Shown: positions 18,725 through 28,153, counted from the stretch's first letter. The stretch: DNA of 64,000 bases from Aeromonas encheleia (GCF_900637545.1 NZ_LR134376.1:1011001-1075000); one strand, 5' to 3'. The notes: generated by a model from the letters alone, not told the origin. Numbers and translations are program-made.

Positions 18725-20671
18725 TCAGGCCGCTTCGGACTTCTCGCGGATGAGCTTGTCCACTACGCCCGGATCCGCCAGGGTGGAGATATCCCCCAGG
18801 CTGTCGGTCTCGCCGGTGGCTATCTTGCGCAAGATCCGGCGCATGATCTTGCCGGAACGGGTCTTGGGCAGCCCCTCGGCCCAGTGGATCACGTCCGGGG
18901 TGGCGATGGCGCCTATCTCCTTGCGCACCCACTCCTTCACCTCTTTATGCAGCTCGCGGCTCGGCTCTTCCCCGGCGATCAGGGTGACATAGGCATAGAT
19001 GCCCTGGCCCTTGATCTCGTGGGGAACGCCCACCACCGCCGCCTCGGCGATCTTGGGGTGGGCGACCAGCGCAGATTCGATCTCGGCGGTGCCCATGCGG
19101 TGACCGGAGACGTTCAGTACATCATCCACCCGACCGGTGATCCAGTAGTAGCCATCCTCGTCGCGACGGGCGCCGTCGCCGGTGAAGTAGCGACCGGGGA
19201 AGGTAGAGAAATAAGTCTGCTCAAAGCGATCATGATCGCCGAACACGGTGCGCATCTGGCCCGGCCAGGAGTCGGTGATCACCAGGTTGCCCTCGGTGGC
19301 GCCCTCCAGCGGCTCGCCCAGGTTGTCCACCAGGGCCGGCTGCACCCCGAAGAAGGGACGGGTGGCGGAACCGGGCTTGAGGGCGGTGACGCCGGGCAGG
19401 GGGCTGATCAGGATGCCGCCGGTCTCGGTTTGCCACCAGGTGTCGACTATGGGGCAGCGCTCGTCGCCTATGGTGCGGTAGTACCACTCCCAGGCTTCCG
19501 GGTTGATGGGTTCCCCCACAGATCCCATGATGCGCAGGCTGGCGCGGGAGGTGCCTTCGATGGCCTCCTTGCCCTTGGCCATCAGGGCGCGGATGGCGGT
19601 GGGTGCGGTATAGAGGATGCTGACCTGGTGCTTGTCCACCACCTGGCTCATGCGGTTGGTGGCCGGGTAGTTGGGCACCCCTTCGAACATGAGGGTGGTG
19701 GCGCCGTTGGCGAGCGGCCCGTAGACCAGATAGGAGTGACCGGTGACCCAACCCACGTCGGCGGTACACCAGTAGATGTCCTCTTCGTGATAGTCGAACA
19801 CGTACTTGAAGGTGAGGGCGGCGTAGACCAGGTAACCGCCCGTGGTGTGCAGCACTCCCTTGGGCTTGCCGGTGGAGCCCGAGGTGTAGAGCACGAACAG
19901 GGGATCCTCGGCGCCCATGGCTTCGGGCGGGCAATCCGGGCTGGCAGCGGCGACGGCGTCGTGCCACCAGATGTCCCTGTGGTCATGCCAGGCGACCTTG
20001 CCGCCGGTGCGTTTGAGCACGATCACCTTGCTGATCCGGGTCTCCGGGTTGGTGAGCGCCTCGTCCACGTTCTTCTTGAGCGGGATGGGGCGACCGCCAC
20101 GCAGCCCCTCGTCGGCGGTGATGACGACGGAGGAGCCGGAGTCGATGATGCGGCCGGCCAGGGCCTCCGGTGAGAAGCCGCCGAAGACGATGCTGTGCAC
20201 GGCACCGACCCGGGTACAGGCCAGCATGGCGATGGCCGCCTCAGGCACCATGGGCATGTAGAGGCAGACCACGTCGCCGCGCTTGACCCCTTGCGCCTTG
20301 AGCACGTTGGCAAACTTGCACACCTCGCCATGCAGCTCGCGATAGGTCAGCTTGCGATCCTCGGCCGGGTTGTCCCCCTCCCAGATGATGGCTACCTTGT
20401 CGCCGCGTTCAGCCAGATGGCGATCCAGGCAGTTGGCTGAGACGTTGAGCAGGCCATCCTCATACCACTTGATGGAGACGTGGCCCGGATCGTAGGAGGT
20501 ATTCTTGACCCTGGTGTAGGGCTTCATCCAATCGAGGATCTTGCCCTGCTCCCCCCAGAAGGCGTCCGGATCCTGTACCGACGCTTGGTACATGGCCTCA
20601 TAACCCGCCTTGTCCAGCAGGGCGCCCTTGCTGATGTGGGCCTTGACCGGGTAGACCTTGTGCTCGCTCAT
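18725..20671 (-). CDS. acs: Acetyl-CoA synthetase
   Basis: Acs activates acetate to acetyl-CoA via acetyl-AMP. At 648 residues it matches the enterobacterial enzyme (652). The AMP-binding loop [11 protein letters not shown], the motif WWQTETGG, the hinge and [19 protein letters not shown] are present. The regulatory lysine that is acetylated in Salmonella lies in [12 protein letters not shown] near the C-terminus. No patZ/cobB gene is adjacent. Actinorhodin-type or acetate-kinase genes are absent, so it stands alone. Confidence 0.96.
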   Translation of the reverse strand: MSEHKVYPVKAHISKGALLDKAGYEAMYQASVQDPDAFWGEQGKILDWMKPYTRVKNTSYDPGHVSIKWYEDGLLNVSANCLDRHLAERGDKVAIIWEGDNPAEDRKLTYRELHGEVCKFANVLKAQGVKRGDVVCLYMPMVPEAAIAMLACTRVGAVHSIVFGGFSPEALAGRIIDSGSSVVITADEGLRGGRPIPLKKNVDEALTNPETRISKVIVLKRTGGKVAWHDHRDIWWHDAVAAASPDCPPEAMGAEDPLFVLYTSGSTGKPKGVLHTTGGYLVYAALTFKYVFDYHEEDIYWCTADVGWVTGHSYLVYGPLANGATTLMFEGVPNYPATNRMSQVVDKHQVSILYTAPTAIRALMAKGKEAIEGTSRASLRIMGSVGEPINPEAWEWYYRTIGDERCPIVDTWWQTETGGILISPLPGVTALKPGSATRPFFGVQPALVDNLGEPLEGATEGNLVITDSWPGQMRTVFGDHDRFEQTYFSTFPGRYFTGDGARRDEDGYYWITGRVDDVLNVSGHRMGTAEIESALVAHPKIAEAAVVGVPHEIKGQGIYAYVTLIAGEEPSRELHKEVKEWVRKEIGAIATPDVIHWAEGLPKTRSGKIMRRILRKIATGETDSLGDISTLADPGVVDKLIREKSEAA

Positions 20672-20803
20672 CTGTCACTCCTTTGAATACATTCTCGTCA
20701 TGATTAGATAACAACTTATACCTTTGGTGTGTGAGGGCAATTAGACTTTTGGATAGCGACGAGAGGATGCGGTGAGGGGCCCCCGGGCACTGGGGATGAC
20801 AGC

Positions 20804-20830
20804 AGAAAGGGAGCCAGGGGCTCCCTTTCT
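20804..20830 (-). terminator. Terminator of the GGDEF-EAL gene
   Basis: A 12 bp perfect stem AGAAAGGGAGCC / GGCTCCCTTTCT with a 3-base loop sits 15 bp past the stop. The TTTCT at its end serves as the only T-rich tail. Confidence 0.65.
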
Positions 20831-20845
20831 CGCGCCATGGGGGAG

Positions 20846-22594
20846 CTAGCAGCAGAGGCCGCCGTCTGGGGCCAGCTTGCTGGCCAGGTGGGACTTTGAC
20901 AGCGGGTGGCTGAACAGATAGCCCTGGCCCTCCTCGCAGCGCAGTGACTGCAAGAACTGGCGCTGGGACTGGGTCTCGATGCCCTCGGCGGTGACCGCCA
21001 TGCCGAGGCTGCCCGCCAGATGGACTATGGTGCGGCACAGCTCCCGGCTGTGTTTGTCGTCGGGCTGCGCCTGGACGAAGGCCCTGTCTATCTTGATGCG
21101 GTCTATGGGCAGGCTTTTGAGCAGGCTCAGGGAGGAGAAGCCGGTGCCAAAGTCGTCGATGGCGATCTGTACTCCCAGCGCCTTGAGGCGGGTAAAGAGA
21201 CTCAGGCTCTGATCCACGCTCTGGATGATGCTCTCGGTGACCTCTATCTCCAGCCGCTCTGCCGGGAAGCCGGTCTGCGCCAGGATGGCGGTGACCCTGT
21301 CCACGTAGTCGGGGGATCGCATCTCCCTGACCGACACATTGACGGACAACCTGGGCACGGCGAACCCCTCCGCCAGCCACCGCTGTCCCTGCTGGCAGGC
21401 GGTGCGCATCACCCATTCCCCCAACTGCTCAATCAGACCGCACTCCTCGGCCACCGGAATGAAGCGGGCGGGAGAAATCATACCCTCGCTCGGGTGCTGC
21501 CAGCGCACCAGGGCCTCGAGGCCGCTGAGGCTGTCATTGGCGAGATCCGTCATGGGCTGGTACAGCAGGCGGAACTGCTGCTGCTCCATGGCCTTGATCA
21601 GCCCCTGCTCCAGGGCCATCCGCTCCCTCATCTGGGTCATCATGTCGGGAGAGTAGAACAGATAGCCGTTGCGGCCCCGGCGCTTGGCCTCATGCATGGC
21701 ATTGTCCGCCGCACTGATGAGGGCGTCCGCGCTCTGGCCATGATCCGGGTAGAGCGCTATGCCGATGCTGGCCGAGACGGCCACTTGCTCCTGCCCCAGC
21801 TCGACCGGCTCGTGCAGGCTGAGCAGCAACTGCTCGGCCAGGGCCACCAGGCGCTGTGGCTGCTCGCCCCCTGGGATCAGCAGCAGAAACTCATCCCCGC
21901 CGAGCCGGGTGGCCAGATCGTCGGGGCGCAGGCGATGGCCGATGCGCCGGGCCAGCTGCTTGAGCAGTTGATCCCCGGCGTCGTGCCCCAGGTTGTCGTT
22001 GATCAGCTTGAAGCCGTCGAGATCGATGAACAGCAGGGCAAACTGGTGCTGGTTGAGCCTGGCCGCCTCGAGCTCCAGCGCGAGCCGCTCCTGCAACAGG
22101 CGGCGATTGCCGAGATCGGTGAGGGGATCATGGTAGGCGAGGTGCTGGAGTCGGGCCTCGGCTTGCTGCAGCCGCGCTTCCTGGCTGCGGTAGACGGCCT
22201 CCTGGTCGATGTTGCGCATGGTGACGAGGAGGCTCTCCGGGGCACCTCTGGCATCCAGCATGGGGCTGCAACTGGCCTGCCAGTATCGCGACCACGCCGG
22301 ATGGAGGGGGTTGCTCCCCTTCAGGATCAGTGAGGAGTGCGGTAGCGCCTGAGTGATGGGGGGCGTCTGCAGGGGAGCGAAACCGGGGTTTATCTCGAGC
22401 AGGCTCTTGCCGAGCAGTTCCGCCAGGGGAAGGCCATGGATCTCGGCGAAGGTCCCATTGACGCTGCGGCATCTGAGCTCACGATCGAATACCCCTATGC
22501 CAAACGGCGCCAGATCGAACAACTGCTGCAATTCATGGAGGGACAGCTGCGGGAGACAGGGATCCTGAACCGATTCGGGTAGCGCTTTTGCCAT
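20846..22594 (-). CDS. PAS-GGDEF-EAL cyclic-di-GMP enzyme
   Basis: The 582-residue cytosolic protein has a PAS sensor (residues about 20-130), a GGDEF domain with intact GGDEF at 232-236 and the inhibitory site RPDD at 223-226, and an EAL domain starting EAL at 360. The EAL domain keeps the metal and catalytic residues DDFGTGFSS, KIDR, AEGIE and GQGY, so both synthesis and breakdown of cyclic di-GMP are possible. No membrane segment or signal peptide is visible. Neighbours give no hint of the sensed signal. Which activity dominates cannot be told from sequence. Confidence 0.92.
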   Translation of the reverse strand: MAKALPESVQDPCLPQLSLHELQQLFDLAPFGIGVFDRELRCRSVNGTFAEIHGLPLAELLGKSLLEINPGFAPLQTPPITQALPHSSLILKGSNPLHPAWSRYWQASCSPMLDARGAPESLLVTMRNIDQEAVYRSQEARLQQAEARLQHLAYHDPLTDLGNRRLLQERLALELEAARLNQHQFALLFIDLDGFKLINDNLGHDAGDQLLKQLARRIGHRLRPDDLATRLGGDEFLLLIPGGEQPQRLVALAEQLLLSLHEPVELGQEQVAVSASIGIALYPDHGQSADALISAADNAMHEAKRRGRNGYLFYSPDMMTQMRERMALEQGLIKAMEQQQFRLLYQPMTDLANDSLSGLEALVRWQHPSEGMISPARFIPVAEECGLIEQLGEWVMRTACQQGQRWLAEGFAVPRLSVNVSVREMRSPDYVDRVTAILAQTGFPAERLEIEVTESIIQSVDQSLSLFTRLKALGVQIAIDDFGTGFSSLSLLKSLPIDRIKIDRAFVQAQPDDKHSRELCRTIVHLAGSLGMAVTAEGIETQSQRQFLQSLRCEEGQGYLFSHPLSKSHLASKLAPDGGLCC

Positions 22595-22700
22595 GGAGGC
22601 TCCTGAATTGATGTTGTTGTCATTTACTGCTGAGAGTCAGTATGGCAGGAAGTCACCGGAGGGAAAGCAAGCCAGGGAATGGAGTCAAATCAAGGGGATG

Positions 22701-23069
22701 TCAGCCTTTCTGGCGACCGAATGCCTGGATGCCACGCACCAGTACCAGCAGACCCAGCAGGTGAAAAGGCAGGGCGAGGGCGAGCAACAGCAGCCAGTGG
22801 GCGGTGCTGCCGCTGCAGTTGATGAAATCTGCCCAGGCCACCAGCAGGGTGAGCATGCCGGCTATCTGGAAGCGGCGGCGCAGCACGACCTCCACCCCCA
22901 GGTTGGCGAGATAGAGGGTCAGCAGTATGCCGGCGAAGCCGGTGAGCTGGGCGGCGCCGTAGAGCTCCCTGTCCGGGTTGAACAACAGGGCCGCCAAGGG
23001 AAGCAAGCCCTGGTCCACCGGAATAAAGGTGAGCAGCCAGCAGGCGATCAACAGCAGGGCCGTCTTCAT
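22701..23069 (-). CDS. Small integral membrane protein of unknown function
   Basis: The 122-residue product has about four hydrophobic segments (TALLLIACWLLTFIPV, LTGFAGILLTLYLANLGV, IAGMLTLLVAWADFI, WLLLLALALPFHLLGLLVLV) and ends in basic residues. I recognise no family. It starts 48 bp after torD and is probably co-transcribed with it. A role with a membrane molybdoenzyme is possible only by association. Confidence 0.65.
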   Translation of the reverse strand: MKTALLLIACWLLTFIPVDQGLLPLAALLFNPDRELYGAAQLTGFAGILLTLYLANLGVEVVLRRRFQIAGMLTLLVAWADFINCSGSTAHWLLLLALALPFHLLGLLVLVRGIQAFGRQKG

Positions 23070-23117
23070 GGCATCGAGCGCCGGCAGATCATGAGCAGCA
23101 GGGCCCTCTTCATCCGA

Positions 23118-23786
23118 TCAGTCGGCGGCTTGCGCCGGCTTGATCAGGTTGAGGTAGTTGGCATCCATGCCGAGGAAGACCCCCAGCAGGCGGGCGCTGG
23201 CGCCGTAGAAGCCAAACCGGTCGGCCTTGCGGCAGGCCTGCTCGAAGTCGGCAAACCAGCCGAGCAGGTGTTGATGCAGCAGCTCTTCCTGCTCCTGCAG
23301 CCACTGCGCTCGCTCGGCGGCGGTGCTGGCCTCGGCGGCGCGGATGATGAGACTGCCCATCAGGTCCAGCTCGATGGCCAGGTGATCGGCAGGCTCCTTG
23401 TACTTGTCGCTGACGTCTATGCCCAGTCGCTGCAGGCGAGCCTGCATCTCGGTCATGGGCGCCTGCATCAGCAGCCTGGCATCGCCCCGATAGAGGGACT
23501 CGTAGGGCAGGGCCCCCTGCGTGGGATCGACCAGGAACAGAGCGGCGAAGTCGGCGGCCAGTTCCCGCTGGCGATCCGGGCGCACCAGCAGGCGGGCGAT
23601 GGCGTCGTTGAGCTCGGCCACGGCGTCGCGCATGGGATCCAGCGTGGAGAGACTCTTCAGGAAGCTGCGCACATCGTAGCTGTCATACTCGGCGATCTGA
23701 TCATCGTTGAGCTCGGCGGCAAACAGGGTGGAAAACCACCAGTAGAGTTCGGCCCGGCGTTCGCTGGTAGCCATAAATTCCTGCAT
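23118..23786 (-). CDS. torD: TorD/DmsD-family molybdoenzyme chaperone
   Basis: This 222-residue all-helical protein is of the TorD family, cytoplasmic chaperones that hold molybdenum reductases (TMAO or DMSO reductase) until cofactor insertion and Tat export. The diagnostic segment [14 protein letters not shown] (near 140-155) matches the family E-P-x-D-H motif, and ALYESLY-like [10 protein letters not shown] is also present. GGAGG precedes the ATG by 5 bp. No reductase or cytochrome gene is adjacent, so the client must lie outside the window. TorD and DmsD are hard to separate by eye. Confidence 0.82.
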   Translation of the reverse strand: MQEFMATSERRAELYWWFSTLFAAELNDDQIAEYDSYDVRSFLKSLSTLDPMRDAVAELNDAIARLLVRPDRQRELAADFAALFLVDPTQGALPYESLYRGDARLLMQAPMTEMQARLQRLGIDVSDKYKEPADHLAIELDLMGSLIIRAAEASTAAERAQWLQEQEELLHQHLLGWFADFEQACRKADRFGFYGASARLLGVFLGMDANYLNLIKPAQAAD

Positions 23787-23804
23787 TTTTCCTCCGTGGA
23801 TGAC

Positions 23805-23831
23805 AATCGGGAGCCTAGATGGCCCCCGATT
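23805..23831. promoter_or_regulatory. Near-perfect palindrome in the torD leader
   Basis: AATCGGGAGCC-TAGAT-GGCCCCCGATT pairs 10 of 11 positions and lies 19-45 bp before the torD start. No T run follows on either strand. It may be an operator or a leader hairpin. Confidence 0.35.
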
Positions 23832-24038
23832 CTAACGACTTTAAAAATAAAGGAAACTCAAGGGGCGGTTTTGACCGGCACCGCTCACAGTGTCGGGAGC
23901 ATGGGGTCGATGCCGGTGCGCCGATACCGGTGGGGGACTGCTGGCGCCTGGCCCTGGAATTGCTCGATAGCCTGGTGTGGGCCCTGGTGGTCTGGGCCAC
24001 CAGGGCGCTTGTCCCAGAACATCGAAGCGCAGACGGGA

Positions 24039-24443
24039 TCAGGCCGGTGGCCGGCTCTCGAACTGCGGGCAGTCGTCCCCGATCTGGTGCCAGGGCGCCT
24101 TGGAGCCGACGAAGATGTGAAAGGCCGGTTGCTGGCTCGGCACATCATCGAGCACGCCGAGCCGCAGGTTGATCTTGCCGCTGCTGTGCTTCTGGCTGAA
24201 CAGGCTGGAGCCGCAGTGGCGGCAGAAGGCGAGGGAGGTCTCCGCCGACTTCTGGAAGCGCGCTATGGCCTCGGCTCCCCGCACTATGGTCACCTTGTCC
24301 CCGTCCAGCCCGCCGACCGAGGCGTAATCCGACCCCGAAAACTTGCGGCACTCGCTGCAATGGCAGTTGCCCATGTAGTCGAATCGATCCGGCAGGCTCA
24401 GGCCGACGGCCCCGCACAGGCAACTGGCGTGTAGCATCCTCAT
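24039..24443 (-). CDS. GFA family zinc protein
   Basis: The 134-residue protein has the CENP-V/GFA fold. Zinc cysteines are at SCLCGAV, GNCHCSECRK and FCRHCGSSLF. The founding member was described as a glutathione-dependent formaldehyde-activating enzyme, but most short bacterial members have no proven reaction. It stands alone. Between its stop and torD are 252 bp with no gene; a 10 bp hairpin at 23981-24006 (GCCCTGGTGG / CCACCAGGGC) lies in that gap. Confidence 0.82.
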   Translation of the reverse strand: MRMLHASCLCGAVGLSLPDRFDYMGNCHCSECRKFSGSDYASVGGLDGDKVTIVRGAEAIARFQKSAETSLAFCRHCGSSLFSQKHSSGKINLRLGVLDDVPSQQPAFHIFVGSKAPWHQIGDDCPQFESRPPA

Positions 24444-24480
24444 CTCTCTTCCTCGTATTGGGTTGGTGGCTCAGGCCATG

Positions 24481-24768
24481 TTAGTCGTCCTTCGCGCGAA
24501 ACAGGACCCGCTTGCACTTGGCGCAGGCCCACTCGCGCCGAAAGTCGGCCAGATGGACCAGACCGACCTCCAGCTGCTTGTGGTGACCGCAGTGGCAGCA
24601 GAACACTATCTTGCCGTCCACCGCGTCCGGATGGGCCGCCAGGTATTGGGCCCGGGTGGGCAGCTCCTCCCAGTGGGTGCTCGGGACGCGCTTGCGTTGA
24701 TGGGTGTAGTAGACCCAGTAGAACAGAAAGAAAGCAACCAGGATGATGAAGGTCAGCAGATGATCCAT
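24481..24768 (-). CDS. Membrane-anchored zinc-ribbon protein, unknown function
   Basis: The 95-residue protein has an N-terminal membrane helix (LLTFIILVAFFLFYWVYY), a basic patch (THQRKRVPS) and a C-terminal zinc ribbon with two CxxC knuckles (CCHC and CAKC). The ATG at 24768 has GGGGAA 7 bp upstream and is preferred over 24804. I do not know a named family. It probably faces the cytoplasm with its ribbon, by the positive-inside rule. Confidence 0.65.
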   Translation of the reverse strand: MDHLLTFIILVAFFLFYWVYYTHQRKRVPSTHWEELPTRAQYLAAHPDAVDGKIVFCCHCGHHKQLEVGLVHLADFRREWACAKCKRVLFRAKDD

Positions 24769-25280
24769 CGCGATGTTCCCCGTGTCGGTGTGCCCAGTAT
24801 TCAATCAAAATTCGATTCGAATGAATATGTTACAAGAGCGGGTCTGCCCCGGTTGTGATCCGCTTCGGATTTTGACTCAGGGAGCGCCCGCCGCCGTGCC
24901 GACCCGCTAGACGGGGCGGAAGCCGCCATCGGAGCGGGCGTCGCCGGGTTCGCTCAGGGGGGCTGGATACCGATCTGGCCCTGCTCGGCCAGCCGAGGTC
25001 CGGCAGTTGATCGCGCTGGTGTTGTTTGCCGAACACTTCGTAAAACTGGAGACGGGCGGGTCTGAAACGGGGGCGCCAGCGCCACAATTTGCGGCTGAGG
25101 TGGGGGAGTGGCACGACGGGCTGGCAGGGAAAATGGCGTCGCCGACCTAAATTACTTTGCATTTTATAACATGGATTCAACATTTTTTTGGGTGGTCGGA
25201 CTGTCTCTTTGATCCCGCTCCGGTTACAATGCGCGGGCCCACTTCACCTATCGCGCAAACGATTTTCAGGAGATAAACGG
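24769..25280. other. 512 bp intergenic region before glyA
   Basis: No gene is supported. Coding-like fragments exist. On the plus strand, 25002-25149 reads as an open stretch (AEVRQLIALVLFAEH... ending at TAA) without a start, and the minus strand has a 117-codon frame at 24830-25183. Neither has a ribosome-binding site or a recognisable family, so a decayed gene is possible. The right edge holds the glyA control region: TACAAT at 25225-25230 as a likely -10 and the PurR-like box. Confidence 0.4.
25253..25268. promoter_or_regulatory. PurR-like operator of glyA
   Basis: The core GCAAACGATT (25255-25264) fits the PurR consensus core GCAANCGNTT exactly; the outer bases fit less well. It lies between the likely -10 (TACAAT, 25225-25230) and the glyA ribosome-binding site. 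PurR control of glyA is established in E. coli. Confidence 0.5.
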
Positions 25281-26534
25281 ATGTTGAAACGTGACATGAC
25301 CATCGCCGGCTACGATCCCGAGCTGTGGCAGGCCATCACAGACGAAACCCGTCGTCAGGAAGAACATATCGAGCTGATCGCGTCTGAGAACTACACCAGC
25401 CCCCGCGTCATGGAAGCCCAAGGCTCCCAGCTGACCAACAAGTACGCCGAAGGCTATCCGGCCAAGCGTTACTACGGTGGTTGCGAATACGTCGATGTGG
25501 TCGAGACCCTGGCCATCGAACGCGCCAAGGAACTGTTTGGTGCCACTTACGCCAACGTGCAGCCGCACTCCGGCTCCCAGGCCAACAGCGCCGTCTACAT
25601 GGCCCTGCTGCAGCCGGGCGACACCGTGCTGGGGATGAACCTGGCCCACGGCGGTCACCTGACCCACGGTTCCCCGGTGAACTTCTCCGGCAAGCTGTAC
25701 AACATCATTCCTTACGGCATCGATGAGTCCGGCAAGATCGACTACGAGGAGATGGAGCGTCTGGCGGTTGAGCACAAGCCGAAGATGATGATCGGCGGCT
25801 TCTCCGCTTACTCCGGTGTGGTCGACTGGGCGCGCATGCGCGAAATCGCCGACAAGATCGGTGCCTGGCTGTTCGTCGACATGGCCCACGTGGCGGGTCT
25901 GATCGCCGCCGGCGTCTACCCGAACCCGGTGCCCCACGCCCACGTGGTCACCTCCACCACCCACAAGACCCTGGCCGGTCCCCGTGGTGGTCTGATCCTC
26001 TCCGCCGCCGATGACGAAGATCTGTACAAGAAGCTGAACTCCGCCGTCTTCCCGGGCGGCCAGGGCGGCCCGCTGATGCATGTCATCGCCGGCAAGGCCG
26101 TGGCGTTCAAGGAAGCGCTTGAGCCGGAATTCAAGACCTACCAGGCTCAGGTCGTCAAGAACGCCAAGGCCATGGTCGAGGTGTTCCTGGCCCGCGGTTA
26201 CAAGATCGTCTCCGGCGGTACCGACAACCACCTCATGCTGGTGGATCTGATCGGCCGCGAGCTGACCGGCAAAGAGGCCGATGCGGCCCTCGGCAAGGCC
26301 AACATTACCGTCAACAAGAACTCGGTGCCCAACGATCCGCGCTCCCCCTTCGTGACCTCCGGCGTGCGCCTGGGGACCCCGGCCATCACCCGCCGCGGTT
26401 TCAAGGAAGCCGAGAGCAAGCAGCTGGCTGGCTGGATCTGTGACGTGCTGGACAACCCTGCCAACGACGAAGTGCTGGCCAACGTGCGCGAGCAGGTGCT
26501 GGACATCTGCCGCCGTTTCCCGGTTTATGCCTGA
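25281..26534 (+). CDS. glyA: Serine hydroxymethyltransferase
   Basis: GlyA converts serine and tetrahydrofolate to glycine and 5,10-methylene-tetrahydrofolate, the main one-carbon source. The 417 residues equal E. coli GlyA in length. The PLP lysine lies in [14 protein letters not shown], and [18 protein letters not shown] and [11 protein letters not shown] are typical. AGGAGA lies 8 bp before the ATG at 25281. The upstream PurR-like box suggests purine control. It ends at a strong terminator. Confidence 0.97.
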   Translation: MLKRDMTIAGYDPELWQAITDETRRQEEHIELIASENYTSPRVMEAQGSQLTNKYAEGYPAKRYYGGCEYVDVVETLAIERAKELFGATYANVQPHSGSQANSAVYMALLQPGDTVLGMNLAHGGHLTHGSPVNFSGKLYNIIPYGIDESGKIDYEEMERLAVEHKPKMMIGGFSAYSGVVDWARMREIADKIGAWLFVDMAHVAGLIAAGVYPNPVPHAHVVTSTTHKTLAGPRGGLILSAADDEDLYKKLNSAVFPGGQGGPLMHVIAGKAVAFKEALEPEFKTYQAQVVKNAKAMVEVFLARGYKIVSGGTDNHLMLVDLIGRELTGKEADAALGKANITVNKNSVPNDPRSPFVTSGVRLGTPAITRRGFKEAESKQLAGWICDVLDNPANDEVLANVREQVLDICRRFPVYA

Positions 26535-26560
26535 TAAGTCGGTTGTGCCGATGTGAGACC

Positions 26561-26589
26561 AATGCCACCCTCGGGTGGCATTGTTTTTT
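26561..26589 (+). terminator. Intrinsic terminator of glyA
   Basis: A stem AATGCCACC / GGTGGCATT with loop CTCG is followed by GTTTTTT. Its 3' half plus T run (16 nt) recurs exactly at 27480-27495. Confidence 0.9.
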
Positions 26590-26641
26590 GGGTCTCGGTG
26601 CCGCCATGGGCCGAGCGTCATAGGCAGACAGAGGAGGCCCC

Positions 26642-27061
26642 ATGTCCCATGCCACCGATGAGGAGTCGATCCTCTCCATCCGTGCCCAGTACCACTTTCG
26701 CCCGGCGCCCGAGGGGTTGCTGGCGTGGGATGTGCGCCGACTGGTGCGGCTGAGTCGCACCCTGCCGGTGCGCTCGCTGCCGCTCTTGCAGATTGCGGAG
26801 CTGGACAGCGAACACTGGTACGGACATGGGAGCGTGAGGCCCACGGTGCGCAGCATCGCCGAGCACTGCCAGCTGATGCTGGCCGCGGATCTCGCCTATC
26901 CCATCATCCTGGACAGTGCCGGGCGAGTCATGGATGGCATGCACAGGGTGAGCAAGGCCTTGATGCAGGGCCGCACCCATATCGATGCCGTACAGTTTGT
27001 GCTGGATCCGGCGCCCGATCACACTGGGTGTGATCCTGACAGCTTGCCCTATGACGATTGA
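26642..27061 (+). CDS. ParB/Srx-fold-like hypothetical protein
   Basis: The 139-residue product contains HWYGHGSVRPTVRSIAEHCQ and YPIILDSAGRVMDGMHRVSKAL. The latter resembles the ParB/sulfiredoxin-fold motif in which a hydrophobic strand, a turn and DG-H-R line a nucleotide site. No helix-turn-helix or partition partner is present, so it is not a chromosome-partition ParB. GGAGG lies 4 bp before the ATG. It and the next gene sit between a full and a half copy of the glyA terminator, which suggests insertion as a pair. Confidence 0.6.
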   Translation: MSHATDEESILSIRAQYHFRPAPEGLLAWDVRRLVRLSRTLPVRSLPLLQIAELDSEHWYGHGSVRPTVRSIAEHCQLMLAADLAYPIILDSAGRVMDGMHRVSKALMQGRTHIDAVQFVLDPAPDHTGCDPDSLPYDD

Positions 27062-27126
27062 GCCTCTGGCCGAACGAATGGTGCTGTATGGGCCTTTCCA
27101 CACCATTTTTAGCAGGAGAGAGTGTA

Positions 27127-27459
27127 ATGAAACGAGTGCTGGAAATTCGGAGCTATCGGCTCAAGGCCGGGAGCCGGACGGCCTTTCATGAGCTGGTCAG
27201 CGAGCAGAGCCTGCCCCTGCACCGCGCCTGGGGCATGGATGTGGTGAGCCATGGTCCTTCCTTGCATGATCCGGACGCCTACTTTCTGATGCGAGCCTAC
27301 GATGACCTTGATCATCTTGACCGCACCCAGGCGGCCTTCTATGGAACTGATGCCTGGCAAAAGGGCCCGAGAGAGGCCATCGTTGCGCTGATCGAGAGTG
27401 ATGCAAATACGGTGATCTGGTTGCCAGGCGAGGCCATAGAGGCGCTTCGCACTAGCTGA
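27127..27459 (+). CDS. NIPSNAP family protein
   Basis: The 110-residue product starts MKRVLEIRSYRLKAGSR and carries YDDLDHLDRTQAAFYGTDAW..GPREAIV. Both segments are typical of short bacterial NIPSNAP/ABM-fold proteins. AGGAGAG precedes the ATG at 27127 by 7 bp. The biochemical function is unknown. The gene overlaps nothing and follows the ParB-like gene by 65 bp. Confidence 0.75.
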   Translation: MKRVLEIRSYRLKAGSRTAFHELVSEQSLPLHRAWGMDVVSHGPSLHDPDAYFLMRAYDDLDHLDRTQAAFYGTDAWQKGPREAIVALIESDANTVIWLPGEAIEALRTS

Positions 27460-27479
27460 TACGGCTATGGTACATCTGC

Positions 27480-27495
27480 GGTGGCATTGTTTTTT
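27480..27495 (+). repeat. Second copy of the glyA terminator 3' half
   Basis: GGTGGCATTGTTTTTT is identical to 26574-26589. No matching 5' arm precedes it here, so it cannot fold the same terminator. It marks the right edge of the ParB-like/NIPSNAP pair. Confidence 0.7.
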
Positions 27496-27602
27496 CTGGG
27501 CTTTTACCGGTTTTGGGTGGTCGTGTTACACTGGCTGACCAAGATCCTGACCCCTTGTGGCAGGTGACCCTTTACTTGCCATGAGTTTGCGCCGGAGGTC
27601 CG

Positions 27603-28052
27603 ATGCATTGCCCTTTCTGTAGCGCCGTTGATACCAAGGTGATCGATTCCCGTCTGGTGGCAGAAGGCCATCAGGTGCGCCGTCGCCGCGAGTGTTTGCT
27701 CTGCCACGAGCGGTTCACCACCTTCGAGATGGCCGAGCTGGTGATGCCGCGCATCATCAAGTCCAATGGCTCTCGCGAGCCCTTCAACGAAGACAAGCTG
27801 CGGGGCGGCATCTTGCGGGCACTGGAAAAACGCCCGGTGAGCATGGAAGCCATCGAGAAGGGGGTCAACCACATCAAGTCCCGCCTGCGCGCCACCGGTG
27901 AGCGGGAGGTTGCCTCCCAACTGGTGGGCAACCTGGTGATGGACGAGCTCAAGACCCTCGACAAGGTGGCCTATATCCGCTTCGCCTCCGTCTATCGCAG
28001 CTTCGAAGATATCCGCGAATTTGGCGAAGAGATCGCCAAGCTGGAAAAGTGA
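27603..28052 (+). CDS. nrdR: Transcriptional repressor NrdR
   Basis: NrdR represses ribonucleotide reductase genes in response to the ATP/dATP ratio. The 149-residue protein has the zinc ribbon (MHCPFCSA, Cys3/6, and CLLCHERF, Cys31/34) followed by the ATP-cone domain ([20 protein letters not shown]). GGAGG lies 5 bp before the ATG. It heads the conserved nrdR-ribD-ribE order. Its last 80 bp are repeated just downstream. Confidence 0.96.
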   Translation: MHCPFCSAVDTKVIDSRLVAEGHQVRRRRECLLCHERFTTFEMAELVMPRIIKSNGSREPFNEDKLRGGILRALEKRPVSMEAIEKGVNHIKSRLRATGEREVASQLVGNLVMDELKTLDKVAYIRFASVYRSFEDIREFGEEIAKLEK

Positions 28053-28073
28053 TGGTATCGGGTGGGCAAGCTG

Positions 28074-28153
28074 ATATCCGCTTCGTTCCCACCTATCGCA
28101 GCTTCGAAGACATCCGTGAGTTCGGCGAAGAGATCGCCAAGCTGGAGAAATAA
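28074..28153 (+). repeat. Diverged duplicate of the nrdR 3' end
   Basis: This 80 bp stretch repeats 27973-28052 at 68 of 80 positions. Read in the matching frame it still encodes [22 protein letters not shown] and a stop (TAA for TGA). Six of the twelve changes are silent third-position changes; most of the rest sit in one three-codon patch. It has no start codon and is a leftover fragment rather than a gene. The displacement is 101 bp. Confidence 0.85.

Noticed and set aside
23815-24172. 117-codon plus-strand frame in the torD-GFA gap
   Set aside because: It overlaps the GFA gene antisense, has no motif and no ribosome-binding site.
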